Shown here: piece by piece, positions 44,675 to 56,790 of the stretch
Layout: the number at the start of each line of letters is the position of its first letter
Numbering within the stretch: position 1 is the first letter of the stretch
Assembly (NCBI RefSeq): GCF_029911635.1
Contig: NZ_JARYTI010000009.1
Coordinates: forward strand, 62,001 to 126,000
From: Sphingomonas sp. AR_OL41
Lineage (GTDB): Bacteria; Pseudomonadota; Alphaproteobacteria; Sphingomonadales; Sphingomonadaceae
Length of the DNA stretch: 64,000 nt
Direction: 5' to 3'
Notes under the pieces: generated by a model
What the model saw: the letters and a program-made list of their open reading frames with translations, nothing else
The model's database searches: none
Told to the model about the DNA's origin: nothing
Translations under genes and position numbers: made by a program

Positions 44675-47431
44675 ATGTCGAGGCCGTTCGAGCTTGCGAG
44701 CCTGTTGCTTTTCTCAACGGCGCTGGTCGCGCCATCGGTCGCGCTGGCACAAGCCGCACCCGCTGCGGGCACGCCGAGCCAGGATGCGTCGCCCGCTGCG
44801 CCCCCCGCGACCGGGCAGAGCCAGGATACGCCGCCTGCCACAACGGAACAGCAGCCACCGGAGCAGACGGACGTCTCCATTCCCGGTGCCAGTGACGTCG
44901 TCGTGGTCGGCACGCGCAATCCCAACATCACGCGTTCGACGCCACAGGTTGTATCGATCCTGTCGAGCGCCGACATCGCACGCACCGGCGAGGGCGATAT
45001 CGCCGGCGCGCTGGGTCGCGTCACCGGGCTGAGCGTCGTCGGCAACGGCTTCGTCTATGTCCGCGGGCTCGGCGACCGATATTCGTCGGCGTTGCTCAAC
45101 GGCTCGCCGCTCCCGAGCCCCGAGCCGCTCAAGCGCGTCGTGCCGCTCGACCTGTTTCCAACCAGCGTCATCGCCTCGTCGCTGGTGCAGAAAAGCTATT
45201 CGGTCAATTTTCCGGGCGAATTCGGCGGCGGCGTGATCAACCTCACGACCAAGGCCACGCCAAAGACCCCGTTCCTGTCGTTCGGCGGCAGCATCGGCGC
45301 GGATTCGCGGACCACCGGACTGCTTGGCTATACCTATTATGGCAGTGCCAGCGACTGGACCGGTTTCGATAACGGCCAGCGTAACGTGCCCCCGGCGCTG
45401 CAGGCGTTCTTCGACAGCGGCAAGCGGATCAGCGACCTGACGAGCGCGGCGCAGAACACCGCCGGCGCGACGCCGGGCGAACAGCAGATCATTGCCGCGC
45501 AGCTTATCAACGGTCGCAACGCGGTAATCCAGCGCAACAAGGCACTGCCGCCGAACTGGTCGGCGACGGTGACGGGCGGTAAGTCGTTCCAGATCGGCAG
45601 CGACACGACGCTCGGCGTGATCGCGAATGCCGGTTACAGCAACAAATGGCGTACGCGCGACGTGACGCAGCAGACCGCCAACGCCCAGGACCTGTCATCG
45701 ACCGATCGCAATTACGAGCGGGTCATCACCGACGACCATGTCGTGGTGAACGGCTTGCTCGGCCTGTCGCTCGAATTCGGCCGCAACAAGGTGCGCTGGA
45801 CCAATCTCTACATCCACGACACGCTCAAACAGGCGCGACTGGGGGTCGGGACCGAGAGCGCCAACAGCCCCGGTGTGACGTTTCAGGACCAGGATACCGC
45901 ATGGTTCGCGCGCCAGCTGATCGACACGCAGCTCGTCGGCGAATTCAAGCTCACGCCCGAGCTCAGCATCGACGTGCGCGGCGGCTATGCCAACTCGCGC
46001 CGCGATTCACCGGACGAGCTGAGCTTCATCTACAGCCGGAGCAATGCCGCCGGCGATCCTTATGGCGCGCTGTACCTCAACACACTCAACGTCGGTCGCA
46101 GCGCCGGCAGCGCGACGATCGCTTTCTCGAAGCTTAACGAGAATCTCTGGTCGGGCGGCGTCGATCTTTCGTACAAGATCATCCCCGAGGTCACCGCGAC
46201 GATCGGCTATGCCTATGCCGATACCAACCGCACGACCGAGCGGCGCTCGTTCCTGTTCCAGGGCAACAGCACTTTCCCGCTCGCCGTCGCCGCGCTTCGG
46301 CCCGACCTGCTGCTCGAACCGACCGTGATCAAATATTTCGGCATCGGTCTGGTCGACAATGAGGGCGGCAACCCGACCTTCCGCGCGAAGTTGCGCAACC
46401 ATGCCGGCTATGCGCAGATCCAGGCCGACATCACTTCGAACCTGAGTATCAATGCGGGCGTTCGCTACGAAACGGCCAAGCAGTCGGTATCGCCAGTGCT
46501 CGTCTACACGACGCTGCCGTCGCTGCCGCCCGCGACCAACCTGCAGCGCAATTACTGGCTGCCGGCAGCGACGATCACCTACAAGCTCAATCAGGACATG
46601 CAGCTGCGCATCAGCGCGTCAAAGACCATCGCGCGCCCGCAGTTCCGCGAGCTCGTCTTCCAGACCTATTATGATCCCGAATCGAACAGCGTCTTCCGCG
46701 GCAATCCGCAGCTGACCGACAGCCAGTTGTACAATGCCGAGGCGCGCTACGAATGGTATTTCGCCCGCGACCAGCGCCTCGCGGTTGCCGGCTTCTACAA
46801 GCGCATCGATCACCCGATCGAGACCTATGCGAGCTTTGACGGCAACAACGTCTTCACCAGCTTCGCGAACGCGCCGAAAGCGACGCTTTACGGGGGCGAG
46901 ATCGAAGCACAGAAATATTTCGGTCTGTCGGGCCTGTCGGACGGCACCTTCTTCAGCGCGCGGCGCGTGCTCGTGGTTGCGAACTACACCTATACCTCAT
47001 CGAAGATCAAAGTCGGCCCGAACGACCCGGTGGCGGCCTACCCGCTATCGGTCACGCTGGCCAACCAACTGTTCAAGGATGGCGGTGCGCTGACCGGCCA
47101 GTCGAACCATCTGGTCAATCTCGAGTTCGGGCTCGAGGAGACGGGCCATTTGTCGCAGCAGACCTTCCTGCTGTCCTATGCCAGCAAGCGCGTCACACGG
47201 CGCGGCCCGTCTGGCCAGCCGGACATCTACGAAAAGCCCGGCCTTCACCTCGATTTCGTGGCCCGTCAGGGCGTCAAGATCGCCGGGGTGAACACGGAGA
47301 TGAAGCTCGAAGTGCGCAACATCACCGGAACGAAATACCAGGAATATCAGCAGAGTGGTGCCAACACGATCTACTACAATTTGTACAATGTCGGCACGAC
47401 CGCGACGTTCGGCCTGAGCGTCAACTTCTGA
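44675..47431 (+). CDS. TonB-dependent receptor paired with the surface lipoprotein
   Basis: This 918-residue receptor has a signal peptide (cleaved after VALA), a Pro/Gln/Ala-rich spacer, a plug domain (SDVVVVGTRNPNITRSTPQV, then VYVRGLGDRYSSALLNGSPL) and a long barrel ending ...TFGLSVNF. The VRGLGDRYS feature is typical of a receptor class distinct from the gene at 39225. An AGGGGG ribosome site precedes the ATG. The close pairing with the lipoprotein suggests that both act on the same nutrient, which is inference. Confidence 0.93.
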   Translation: MSRPFELASLLLFSTALVAPSVALAQAAPAAGTPSQDASPAAPPATGQSQDTPPATTEQQPPEQTDVSIPGASDVVVVGTRNPNITRSTPQVVSILSSADIARTGEGDIAGALGRVTGLSVVGNGFVYVRGLGDRYSSALLNGSPLPSPEPLKRVVPLDLFPTSVIASSLVQKSYSVNFPGEFGGGVINLTTKATPKTPFLSFGGSIGADSRTTGLLGYTYYGSASDWTGFDNGQRNVPPALQAFFDSGKRISDLTSAAQNTAGATPGEQQIIAAQLINGRNAVIQRNKALPPNWSATVTGGKSFQIGSDTTLGVIANAGYSNKWRTRDVTQQTANAQDLSSTDRNYERVITDDHVVVNGLLGLSLEFGRNKVRWTNLYIHDTLKQARLGVGTESANSPGVTFQDQDTAWFARQLIDTQLVGEFKLTPELSIDVRGGYANSRRDSPDELSFIYSRSNAAGDPYGALYLNTLNVGRSAGSATIAFSKLNENLWSGGVDLSYKIIPEVTATIGYAYADTNRTTERRSFLFQGNSTFPLAVAALRPDLLLEPTVIKYFGIGLVDNEGGNPTFRAKLRNHAGYAQIQADITSNLSINAGVRYETAKQSVSPVLVYTTLPSLPPATNLQRNYWLPAATITYKLNQDMQLRISASKTIARPQFRELVFQTYYDPESNSVFRGNPQLTDSQLYNAEARYEWYFARDQRLAVAGFYKRIDHPIETYASFDGNNVFTSFANAPKATLYGGEIEAQKYFGLSGLSDGTFFSARRVLVVANYTYTSSKIKVGPNDPVAAYPLSVTLANQLFKDGGALTGQSNHLVNLEFGLEETGHLSQQTFLLSYASKRVTRRGPSGQPDIYEKPGLHLDFVARQGVKIAGVNTEMKLEVRNITGTKYQEYQQSGANTIYYNLYNVGTTATFGLSVNF

Positions 47432-47577
47432 TCGACCCGCGTCGCCGGCCCTGGCTCCATGCCGGGGCCAGCGCGCTTCAGTCTCATAGAGACGGGCGCA
47501 GCTCTGCGCCACCATAGCTGCGCCTTGCCCAAACTCATGATCGATCGGCATCGCAGCGCGCCCGCGCCGCCTGGCAA

Positions 47578-47652
47578 TGGTGGGCGCGACAGGGATTGAA
47601 CCTGTGACCCCACCCGTGTGAAGGGTGTGCTCTACCGCTGAGCTACGCGCCC
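47578..47652 (-). tRNA. tRNA-Val (anticodon CAC)
   Basis: On the minus strand acceptor GGGCGCG pairs with CGCGCCC, discriminator A, encoded CCA. The anticodon stem CACCC/GGGTG encloses TTCACAC, giving CAC. D arm TAGCTCAGCGGTAGAGCA and T arm ACAGGTTCAATCCCTGT are normal. It lies downstream of hupB. Confidence 0.95.
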
Positions 47653-47716
47653 ATCGCCGTGCTGCCCCGTCTCCGGGGCGTATCGCGATGTTGTTGCGGG
47701 TTTTCACCAACGCAAC

Positions 47717-47738
47717 GGGGCGGCGTCGCCGCCGCCCC
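47717..47738 (-). terminator. Strong GC hairpin after hupB, likely terminator
   Basis: GGGGCGGCG and CGCCGCCCC form a perfect 9-bp stem with a 4-base loop, about 65 bp after the hupB stop. It lacks a clear T tract on the minus strand, so termination is probable but not certain. Confidence 0.45.
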
Positions 47739-47804
47739 TCGTTCAGTCGCCTTAGGACAGGCGGCGAAGACTTGTCCAGCCCCTGCCCGCCGGTCCGTGC
47801 AAAT

Positions 47805-48077
47805 TCAGTTGACCGCGTCCTTCAGGCCCTTGCCGGCCTTGAACTTCGGCTGCGTCGACGCCTTGATCGTCATCGGCTCGCCGGTGCGCGGATTGCGTCC
47901 GGTCGAGGCCTTGCGCTTCGACACCGAAAAGGTGCCGAACCCGACGAGGCGAACCTCATCACCCTTTTTCAGCGCCGCCGAGATCACATCGAAGACCGCC
48001 TCGACTGCCTTGCTGGTGTCACCCTTGCCCAGCCCGGATACGTCCGCGACCGATGCGATCAATTCCTGTTTGTTCAT
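47805..48077 (-). CDS. hupB: DNA-binding protein HU
   Basis: This 90-residue histone-like protein starts MNKQELIASVADVSGL and carries the DNA-binding arm signature VGFGTFSVSKRKASTGRNP, with Pro at the arm tip. It compacts DNA and aids replication, repair and recombination. The gene follows lon, as in many proteobacteria. It has its own promoter-like sequence upstream. Confidence 0.97.
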   Translation of the reverse strand: MNKQELIASVADVSGLGKGDTSKAVEAVFDVISAALKKGDEVRLVGFGTFSVSKRKASTGRNPRTGEPMTIKASTQPKFKAGKGLKDAVN

Positions 48078-48137
48078 GCCTTCAGACCCCCGTGTAACGA
48101 AACTGCTCGAATGAGTCGCGGCGCTAGGCCGAACCTC

Positions 48138-48167
48138 CAATAAGGCCGGTCAATAACCCGCTGTCAA
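48138..48167 (-). promoter_or_regulatory. Predicted promoter of hupB
   Basis: On the minus strand a consensus TTGACA (-35) is followed after 18 bp by TTATTG (-10). It lies about 60-90 bp upstream of the hupB start. Confidence 0.55.
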
Positions 48168-48211
48168 AGAAAAATGTCCTGATTCGAGCCGTTCGCTACA
48201 CGAAAAGAGCG

Positions 48212-48226
48212 TTGATCAAAGCTTGA

Positions 48227-48230
<4 letters not shown>
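48212..48230. repeat. Two copies of palindrome TTGATCAA at the lon 3' end
   Basis: TTGATCAA occurs at 48212-48219 and 48223-48230, three bases apart, the second covering the lon stop codon. Each copy is a perfect palindrome, so the pair is both a direct and an inverted repeat with 11-bp centre spacing (one helical turn). It may be a protein site. Confidence 0.5.
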
Positions 48231-50639
<2,409 letters not shown>

Positions 50640-50641
<2 letters not shown>

Positions 50642-51386
50642 GAATACTCCGGAGGCGCCTGAACGCAGCGCCGATCTTTCCTTATATGGTGACGGTAACG
50701 CTTCCATCAATCGTCGTACGTTGATCTGCGCGGCAACCACCTTTTTGGCAATCCCCGCTTATGCCCGTAATGTGCGAGCGCCGACCGCCGATCCGGTCGC
50801 GCGCGCGCGCGCGGCGATGGGCGGGGCGGCGCTGCTGGCGCGTGTCAGGGCGATCGGCTGGACCGGCACGGCGCGGGTGATGACCGCCGGGCGTCCGCTC
50901 GAACTCGGTGTGGAGACGCGCATCGAGCCGTTCGTCCGGGCCCGCACCGACAGCTGGCTGATCGAGGAAGGGCGCGTCGAAAAGCGCACGCTGATGATCG
51001 AGGGGCAGCAGGGCTTCGTCGTCTTCAAGGGACGGCAGGTTGCGTTGCCGCCGGCCGAGGCCGAGCATGAACGCCAGCAATTCGGCATTTACGGCCACAT
51101 GCTGCTCGTCGGCACGGCAGTGCCGCGCGGCGCCGGGATCATGTCGGTGCGTGCCGGCTACCCCGATGCGCTGCTTGCGCCGGGCCGCGACGGCATGCCG
51201 TCGGTGGCGGCTTATGTCATCGAGTCGCCCGACTCGACCGGCACGCTGCGCGAGCGCTTCACCTTTTCGGGCAGCGTCACCGACCAGGGTCTGCGCTGGC
51301 CGCAGCGCATCGCGATGACGCGCAACGGTGCGGCCTTTTCCACGCTGACCATCGATGAACTGACCGTGGAGTTATTCGGCACATGA
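50640..51386 (+). CDS. Putative secreted protein of unknown function (Tat-like signal)
   Basis: This 248-residue protein has NRRTLICAATTFLAIPAYA at residues 24-42, which resembles a Tat signal with a twin arginine, and a mature domain rich in beta strands (LLARVRAIGWTGTARV, then TIDELTVELF). Such domains often bind lipid or act as periplasmic carriers, but I do not recognise a named family. The ATG at 50640 overlaps the lon ATG on the opposite strand. A TTG at 50721 is the only other plausible start and would remove the twin arginine. It overlaps the next peptidase gene by ATGA. Confidence 0.7.
50682..50710 (-). promoter_or_regulatory. Predicted lon promoter, inside the 5' end of the divergent gene
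   Basis: On the minus strand TTGATG (-35) and ATATAA (-10) are separated by 17 bp, a strong sigma-70 pattern. The -10 ends about 40 bp before the lon ATG. It lies within the first codons of the plus-strand gene. Confidence 0.6.
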
Positions 51387-53101
51387 TGCGCCGCCTGCTG
51401 GCCACCGCCTTCCTGTTGCTGACCGCCGCTTCGCTGCCCGGCAAGGGCGAACCGCAGCTCACTGAACAGACCCGCCGCTCGGGCGGGGCGATCGACCCCG
51501 ACCAGGCGAGGCTGCGCTTCGACGCTGCCGATCTGCGCGTCGAGGTGAAGCCCGAGACCGTATCGCTCGAAGCGACCGCGACCCTGCGCTTCACCGCGCG
51601 CGCTCCGCTCGACCGGCTGGTGATCGACCTCGACCGCAATCTCGGGCCGCGCACGGTGGCGATCGACGGGGTGCCACTGCCCGCCTCCGCCTTTGCCAAC
51701 CCCGAAGGTCGGCTGAACATCACCCTGCCCCACCGCATTGCCGCGGGCGGCACGGTGACGGCGACGATCGGCTATGGCGGCACGCCGCACATTGCGGTGC
51801 GCGCGCCATGGGACGATGGCATGGTCTGGTCGAAGACGCCCGACGGTCGCCCCTGGATTGCCAGCACGACCGAAGGATCGGGCTGCGACCTGCTCTGGCC
51901 GTGCCTCGATTTTCCGACCGGCGAGCCCGAGGTCGTCACCCTGCACATCACCGTGCCCAAAGGCCTTAAGGCGCCCTCCAACGGCGTGCTGCTCGGGGTC
52001 GACACGCTCGCCGACGGGCGTACCACCTGGCACTGGCGGGTGAAGCACCCCAACACCTATGCCATCGCGCTCAACGTCGCGCCCTATGAGGTGATCTCGG
52101 GCAGCTACAAGAGCCGCTACGGCAACAGCATTCCGCTCTATTACTGGTACCTTCCCGGCGAGGAAGCCAAGGCCAAGGCGCTGTTCGCCGAGTTCGCTCC
52201 GACGCTCGATTTCTACGAGGCCAATGTCGGGCCCTATCCCTGGGGCGACGAGAAGGTCGGCGTGGTCGAGACGCCGCATCTCGGCATGGAGCACCAGACG
52301 ATTAACGCCTATGGCAATGGCTATCGCAAGGCGCCCGAGGGGTTCGACTGGCTGTTCCAGCACGAATTCGGCCACGAATGGTTCGGCAACCAGCTGACCG
52401 CCGCCGACTGGGACGATTATTGGCTGCACGAAGGTTATGCCGAATATATGCAGCCGCTCTACGGCCGCTGGCGCGAGGGCGAGGCGCGCTATGCCACCAT
52501 GCTCGACGCGCAGCGCAACCAGATCCTCGATCTGCGCCCGATCGTCTCGGGGCAGCCGCGCACCCAGGACGATGTCTATCAGCTCGAGCGCGGCGGGCCG
52601 GGCGCCGACATCTATTACAAGGGCGCGTGGATGCTCCACACGCTCCGCAACCTGATCGGCGACCGCGCCTTTCGCGACGTAACGCGGCTTACGGTCTATG
52701 GCCGGCTCGAACCCCGCCCGGGCAATTTCCGCCCGCGTTACGGCACCACCGCGGAATATGAGCGCGATGTGCGCCGCGTCACCGGCAAGGATTTCGGCTG
52801 GTTCTTCGATGTCTATCTGCGCCAGGCGGCGTTGCCCGAACTGATCGAGACGCGGCAGGGCGACCGGCTCAATCTGCGTTGGCAGGTACCGGGCGGCCAT
52901 CCCTTCCCGATGCCGGTCGAGGTGCAGGTCGATGGCCGCATCGTCCGTGTGGCAATGGCCGGGGGCACGGGGAGCCTGGTCGTCCCGCGGCATGCGCATT
53001 TCGTCAGCGATCCGTTCAGCCGTATCCTCAAGCGCTCGCGCGCGGTCGAGGACTTTCAGGCGTGGAAGGACAGCGAGGCGCGCAAGGCGCAGGCGAAGTA
53101 G
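51383..53101 (+). CDS. M1 family metallopeptidase (secreted)
   Basis: This 572-residue zinc peptidase has a signal peptide (about 1-19), an N-terminal beta domain, the zinc site HEFGHEWFGN (His 327, His 331) and the third ligand in LHEGYAEY (Glu 350). The substrate motif that is GAMEN in aminopeptidase N reads LGMEHQT here, so substrate choice may differ. It probably trims peptides in the periplasm. The ATG overlaps the preceding stop (ATGA), implying a two-gene operon. Confidence 0.93.
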   Translation: MMRRLLATAFLLLTAASLPGKGEPQLTEQTRRSGGAIDPDQARLRFDAADLRVEVKPETVSLEATATLRFTARAPLDRLVIDLDRNLGPRTVAIDGVPLPASAFANPEGRLNITLPHRIAAGGTVTATIGYGGTPHIAVRAPWDDGMVWSKTPDGRPWIASTTEGSGCDLLWPCLDFPTGEPEVVTLHITVPKGLKAPSNGVLLGVDTLADGRTTWHWRVKHPNTYAIALNVAPYEVISGSYKSRYGNSIPLYYWYLPGEEAKAKALFAEFAPTLDFYEANVGPYPWGDEKVGVVETPHLGMEHQTINAYGNGYRKAPEGFDWLFQHEFGHEWFGNQLTAADWDDYWLHEGYAEYMQPLYGRWREGEARYATMLDAQRNQILDLRPIVSGQPRTQDDVYQLERGGPGADIYYKGAWMLHTLRNLIGDRAFRDVTRLTVYGRLEPRPGNFRPRYGTTAEYERDVRRVTGKDFGWFFDVYLRQAALPELIETRQGDRLNLRWQVPGGHPFPMPVEVQVDGRIVRVAMAGGTGSLVVPRHAHFVSDPFSRILKRSRAVEDFQAWKDSEARKAQAK

Positions 53102-53142
53102 CCGTATTGCACATATAACACACTTTGGCTATGCGGAGCGTG

Positions 53143-53748
53143 ATGAGCTTGCTTTTCCATCATGATCCGATCGGCTGGCCCAGCCTCGCGGCGTTCGCCC
53201 TGGGGGTATTGATCGGGATCACGGCCCTGTTGCTGGCGCGGTTCCGCGCGCAAAGGGCACCAAGGGTCGCCGAGAGCGGGCGCGCCACGATCAGCTGGTT
53301 ATGGATCGCGGTGCAGGGCCTGGGCCTCGCGCTGACCGGATATGGCGTGATCGACATCGTTCCCGGGCCACCCACTGCGGCGATGTTCGCCCGCGCCGCG
53401 CTTGTCCTCACCTTGGTGCTCACCGCGATCTGGCTGTTCGATTCGGCGTCGCGCACGATGGGCAAAAACTGGAGCCTGGTGGCGCGAACCCGTAGCGACC
53501 ATCATCTCGTCCAGACCGGCCCCTTCGCGCTGGTGCGCCACCCGATCTATGTCGCGCTGTTCCTGTTCATGCTGGCGATGGCGATCGCCTATGGCCACAC
53601 CAGCATGCTGATCCTCGCTATCCCGATCTATGCGCTCGGCACCTGGCTGCGCGTCCGCCAGGAAGAAAGGTTGCTGCGCACGATGTTTGGCGGCGAATAC
53701 GACGCCTATGCCGCGCGGGTTAAGCGATTCGTGCCGGGCATTTTCTGA
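53143..53748 (+). CDS. Isoprenylcysteine methyltransferase-like membrane protein
   Basis: This 201-residue protein has four to five membrane helices and the C-terminal SAM-binding signature HLVQTGPFALVRHPIYVALF then QEERLLRTMFGGEYDAY, as in the ICMT/phospholipid methyltransferase group. Bacterial members have varied or unknown substrates. The ATG at 53143 is preceded by GGAG; an ATG at 53131 or TTG at 53125 is possible. Confidence 0.85.
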   Translation: MSLLFHHDPIGWPSLAAFALGVLIGITALLLARFRAQRAPRVAESGRATISWLWIAVQGLGLALTGYGVIDIVPGPPTAAMFARAALVLTLVLTAIWLFDSASRTMGKNWSLVARTRSDHHLVQTGPFALVRHPIYVALFLFMLAMAIAYGHTSMLILAIPIYALGTWLRVRQEERLLRTMFGGEYDAYAARVKRFVPGIF

Positions 53749-53761
53749 TGCTGGACACGCC

Positions 53762-54424
53762 TCACACGCGCTGATCTACGCGGATCAGGCAAGACAGGAC
53801 ATATCCCATCATAAGGCATGCCGGCAATCCGACGAAAAAACCAAGCACCGAAGTGAGCGTAACCGTCGCTGTCAGAGCCGATGCGGCCAACAAGGTCGCC
53901 ATGATCGACTGCGACATCAGAAGTATCAACGCATTCACCAACAACCAAAAGCCGAGAATCGCCATCGTCGTGGCGTTAAACCGCGTGATGCGTAATGCGA
54001 CCAAGACGCCGAATTGTGATAGCGCGACGAGTTCTATCCTCACCAAACTGATCAAAGGCATAAATATGCCGATCATGACAACGGAATAGCCCGCGTTGGC
54101 CATCGATCTCGTCATACCTTGGACAGCGACGCCACCGTAATAGGCGATCACGGGCGAAATTATCGTGAAAAATAACGCGATCTGAAGACGCCTCGGGTCG
54201 AACCGACAATAGATTGCGGGCAACAATCCTCCGAAGATTGCAAGGATAACAGTCGCCAAACCGACCAAATCAAGACCCAGTCCGAATCCCAACATCAGGC
54301 TCTGGGTGTTTGCGATGACCTTGCCGATCGCAATGCAGACCGCCAAGCCGCCAAAATCGGCCCAGCCCTGGGCAACGGGAACAGACGGGGCTGCAACCGT
54401 GCCCGTGGCGAGATCGTCGGACAT
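53762..54424 (-). CDS. Multi-pass membrane protein of unknown function, compositionally atypical
   Basis: This 220-residue protein has about six hydrophobic helices (near 26-48, 52-72, 82-102, 112-132, 152-175, 178-210) and no recognisable catalytic motif. An AGGG ribosome site precedes the ATG at 54424. Its base composition is visibly poorer in GC than the genes around it, and the flanking gap to 54793 is similar, which suggests acquisition. Function is unknown. Confidence 0.65.
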   Translation of the reverse strand: MSDDLATGTVAAPSVPVAQGWADFGGLAVCIAIGKVIANTQSLMLGFGLGLDLVGLATVILAIFGGLLPAIYCRFDPRRLQIALFFTIISPVIAYYGGVAVQGMTRSMANAGYSVVMIGIFMPLISLVRIELVALSQFGVLVALRITRFNATTMAILGFWLLVNALILLMSQSIMATLLAASALTATVTLTSVLGFFVGLPACLMMGYVLSCLIRVDQRV

Positions 54425-54793
54425 GCGCCCTCGCGACATGGTTCGTTGGTACGGCCATGATCGCCCGGCGCCTTCTTTTCTTCAATCAAAAAGACGGCGT
54501 CTCGAACGCTGGAAATTCCGAGCCGGTCGGCTTCTGGCTGCGCGCGGGGCCGGGCTTCGTCAAACGCCTGGCAGCGATCACGGTGTCTTTCGGACCTGCT
54601 CGTTCGTGCTGGTCGCAGTACGATCCATGACGCGCTGCCCCGCCCCGTTGCGCGAGGCCAATGTCTATGGGCATCGGAGCAACCTGATAGTGGCAGCCTC
54701 CACCGCGAGCCTCTCGGCCACAAGCATTACGCTTGTATTGCCTAGGCTAAGTGCGCCGCCTCAGCGCCGTTAAATCTCGGCCAACAGATTAAC
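54425..54793. other. 369-bp gap without a supported gene
   Basis: Open frames here are short, overlap each other on both strands and show no family resemblance. Sequence near 54480 and 54700 is poorer in GC than neighbours. I see no tRNA, promoter or repeat that I would defend; a decayed gene is possible. Confidence 0.5.
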
Positions 54794-55393
54794 CTAGCGC
54801 CCAGATGGCCGCCACATCGACCAGAAACGCGGCCCGTCGCTTCCGACGCGCCAGTCGCCCGTGAGTTCGAAGCCGATCGCGCGATAAAAGCCGACATTGC
54901 GTTCGAGCGGCGTCTCCAGATAGGTCGGCAAACCCGACCCTGCGACACGATCGAGACCGGCGCGCACCGCGGCGCCGCCGAAACCCTTGCCCTGCGCCGC
55001 AGGATCGCAGCCGGCGATGTGGAGATACCAATAATCGCCGTGCGGCAGGTGCCGATCGATCGCGTTCGACACCGCCAGGGCACGCGGCAGCGCGGTGCCG
55101 AAGATGCCGAGCATCGGAAGCGCCTGGCGCAGCATCGCCCAATGGCTGGTGCGCGACTGACCCGGCCCACGCCACATCGTCGCCGCCTCGCCGCCGCCGG
55201 TAATGAGGCGCATCCCCACCGTGTCCTCGTCGAAAAGCAACGCGAAAAGGCGCGGCAGCTTGTGTGCGCGCACCACGGGATCGGGAAAGATGTAGCTGAT
55301 CGCCGGATCGTCGGCGAAGGCACCGGCGAGCAACGCCGCGATCCGCGCACGATCGGCATTGCCGGCGACGCGGGTCGGGACGGTATCGGTCAC
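54794..55393 (-). CDS. GNAT family N-acetyltransferase
   Basis: This 199-residue protein has the acetyl-CoA site DPAAQGKGFGGAAVRAGL (Q-x-x-G-x-G/A) near residue 131 and ends in NVGFYRAIGFELTGDWRV. It transfers an acetyl group to an unknown amine substrate. It lies nine bases after clpX on the same strand and may be co-transcribed. Confidence 0.9.
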   Translation of the reverse strand: MTDTVPTRVAGNADRARIAALLAGAFADDPAISYIFPDPVVRAHKLPRLFALLFDEDTVGMRLITGGGEAATMWRGPGQSRTSHWAMLRQALPMLGIFGTALPRALAVSNAIDRHLPHGDYWYLHIAGCDPAAQGKGFGGAAVRAGLDRVAGSGLPTYLETPLERNVGFYRAIGFELTGDWRVGSDGPRFWSMWRPSGR

Positions 55394-55402
55394 GGGTCGG
55401 CG

Positions 55403-56671
55403 CTACGCTGCGCCGGTGCCGGTCTTTTCCTTCTTGCCATAGACGCGGATCGGCTCCTTGCGGCCTTCGATCACGTCCTTGTCGATCATCACCTCGTCGA
55501 CCGAATCCATCCCCGGCAGATCGAACATCGTGTCGAGCAGGATGCTTTCGAGGATCGAGCGCAACCCGCGCGCCCCGGTCTTGCGGTCGATCGCCTTCTT
55601 GGCGACCTGCACCAGTGCCTCGTCGGTGAAGCCGAGCTTGACCGACTCCATGTCGAACAGCTTCTGATACTGCTTGACCAGCGCGTTCTTCGGCTCGGTC
55701 AGGATCGTCACCAGCGCCGGCACGTCGAGATCCTCGAGCGTGGCGATCACCGGCAGACGGCCGACGAATTCGGGAATCAGGCCGAACTTGAGCAAATCCT
55801 CGGGCTCGACCGACTTGAGCGTCTCGCCGGTGCGGCGTTCCTCGGGCGCGGCGACATACGCGCCGAAGCCGATCGACTTACCCTGCAGGCGATCACCGAT
55901 GATCTTTTCGAGGCCGCTGAACGCACCACCGCAGATGAACAGGATGTTCGTCGTATCGACCTGCAGGAACTCCTGCTGCGGATGCTTGCGTCCGCCCTGT
56001 GGCGGCACCGACGCGGTGGTACCCTCCATCAGCTTGAGCAGCGCCTGCTGCACGCCCTCGCCCGACACGTCGCGCGTGATCGAGGGATTCTCGGCCTTGC
56101 GGCTGATCTTGTCGATCTCGTCGATATAAACGATGCCGCGCTGCGCCCGCTCGACATTATAGTCGGAGGCCTGGAGCAGCTTGAGGATGATGTTCTCGAC
56201 ATCCTCACCGACATAGCCGGCCTCGGTCAGCGTCGTCGCATCGGCCATGGTGAAGGGCACGTCGAGGATGCGCGCCAGCGTCTGGGCAAGCAGCGTCTTG
56301 CCGCAGCCGGTCGGCCCGACGAGCAGGATGTTCGACTTGGCAAGCTCGACATCCGCACCCTTCTGGCCGTGGTTGAGGCGCTTGTAATGGTTGTGCACCG
56401 CCACCGACAGAACACGCTTGGCGCGCTTCTGGCCGATGACATAATCGTCCAGCACGTCGCAGATCTCCTGCGGCGTCGGCACGCCACCATCCTTCTTGGA
56501 GACCAAAGCCGATTTGGTCTCCTCGCGGATGATGTCGTTGCACAGCTCCACGCACTCGTCGCAGATGAAGACCGTCGGGCCGGCGATCAGCTTGCGCACC
56601 TCATGCTGCGACTTGCCGCAGAACGAGCAATAGAGCGTGCTTTTCGAATCGCCGCCGGTGAGCTTCGTCAT
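55403..56671 (-). CDS. clpX: ATP-dependent Clp protease ATP-binding subunit ClpX
   Basis: This 422-residue AAA+ unfoldase has the N-terminal zinc-binding domain (Cys 15, 18, 37, 40), Walker A GPTGCGKT, Walker B VYIDEIDK, and the RKH-type pore region. It unfolds tagged proteins and feeds ClpP. It follows clpP with a 119-bp gap. Confidence 0.98.
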   Translation of the reverse strand: MTKLTGGDSKSTLYCSFCGKSQHEVRKLIAGPTVFICDECVELCNDIIREETKSALVSKKDGGVPTPQEICDVLDDYVIGQKRAKRVLSVAVHNHYKRLNHGQKGADVELAKSNILLVGPTGCGKTLLAQTLARILDVPFTMADATTLTEAGYVGEDVENIILKLLQASDYNVERAQRGIVYIDEIDKISRKAENPSITRDVSGEGVQQALLKLMEGTTASVPPQGGRKHPQQEFLQVDTTNILFICGGAFSGLEKIIGDRLQGKSIGFGAYVAAPEERRTGETLKSVEPEDLLKFGLIPEFVGRLPVIATLEDLDVPALVTILTEPKNALVKQYQKLFDMESVKLGFTDEALVQVAKKAIDRKTGARGLRSILESILLDTMFDLPGMDSVDEVMIDKDVIEGRKEPIRVYGKKEKTGTGAA

Positions 56672-56790
56672 TCAAACCATCCTTCGCCCGCCCGGGAGAG
56701 GCGCGCTGTTACAGGGGCGTATCCTAGACCGCCCAGCTTACATCCGACAATCAACAAATTCACCTAGCGATGACAGCCTCAATATCGGGT

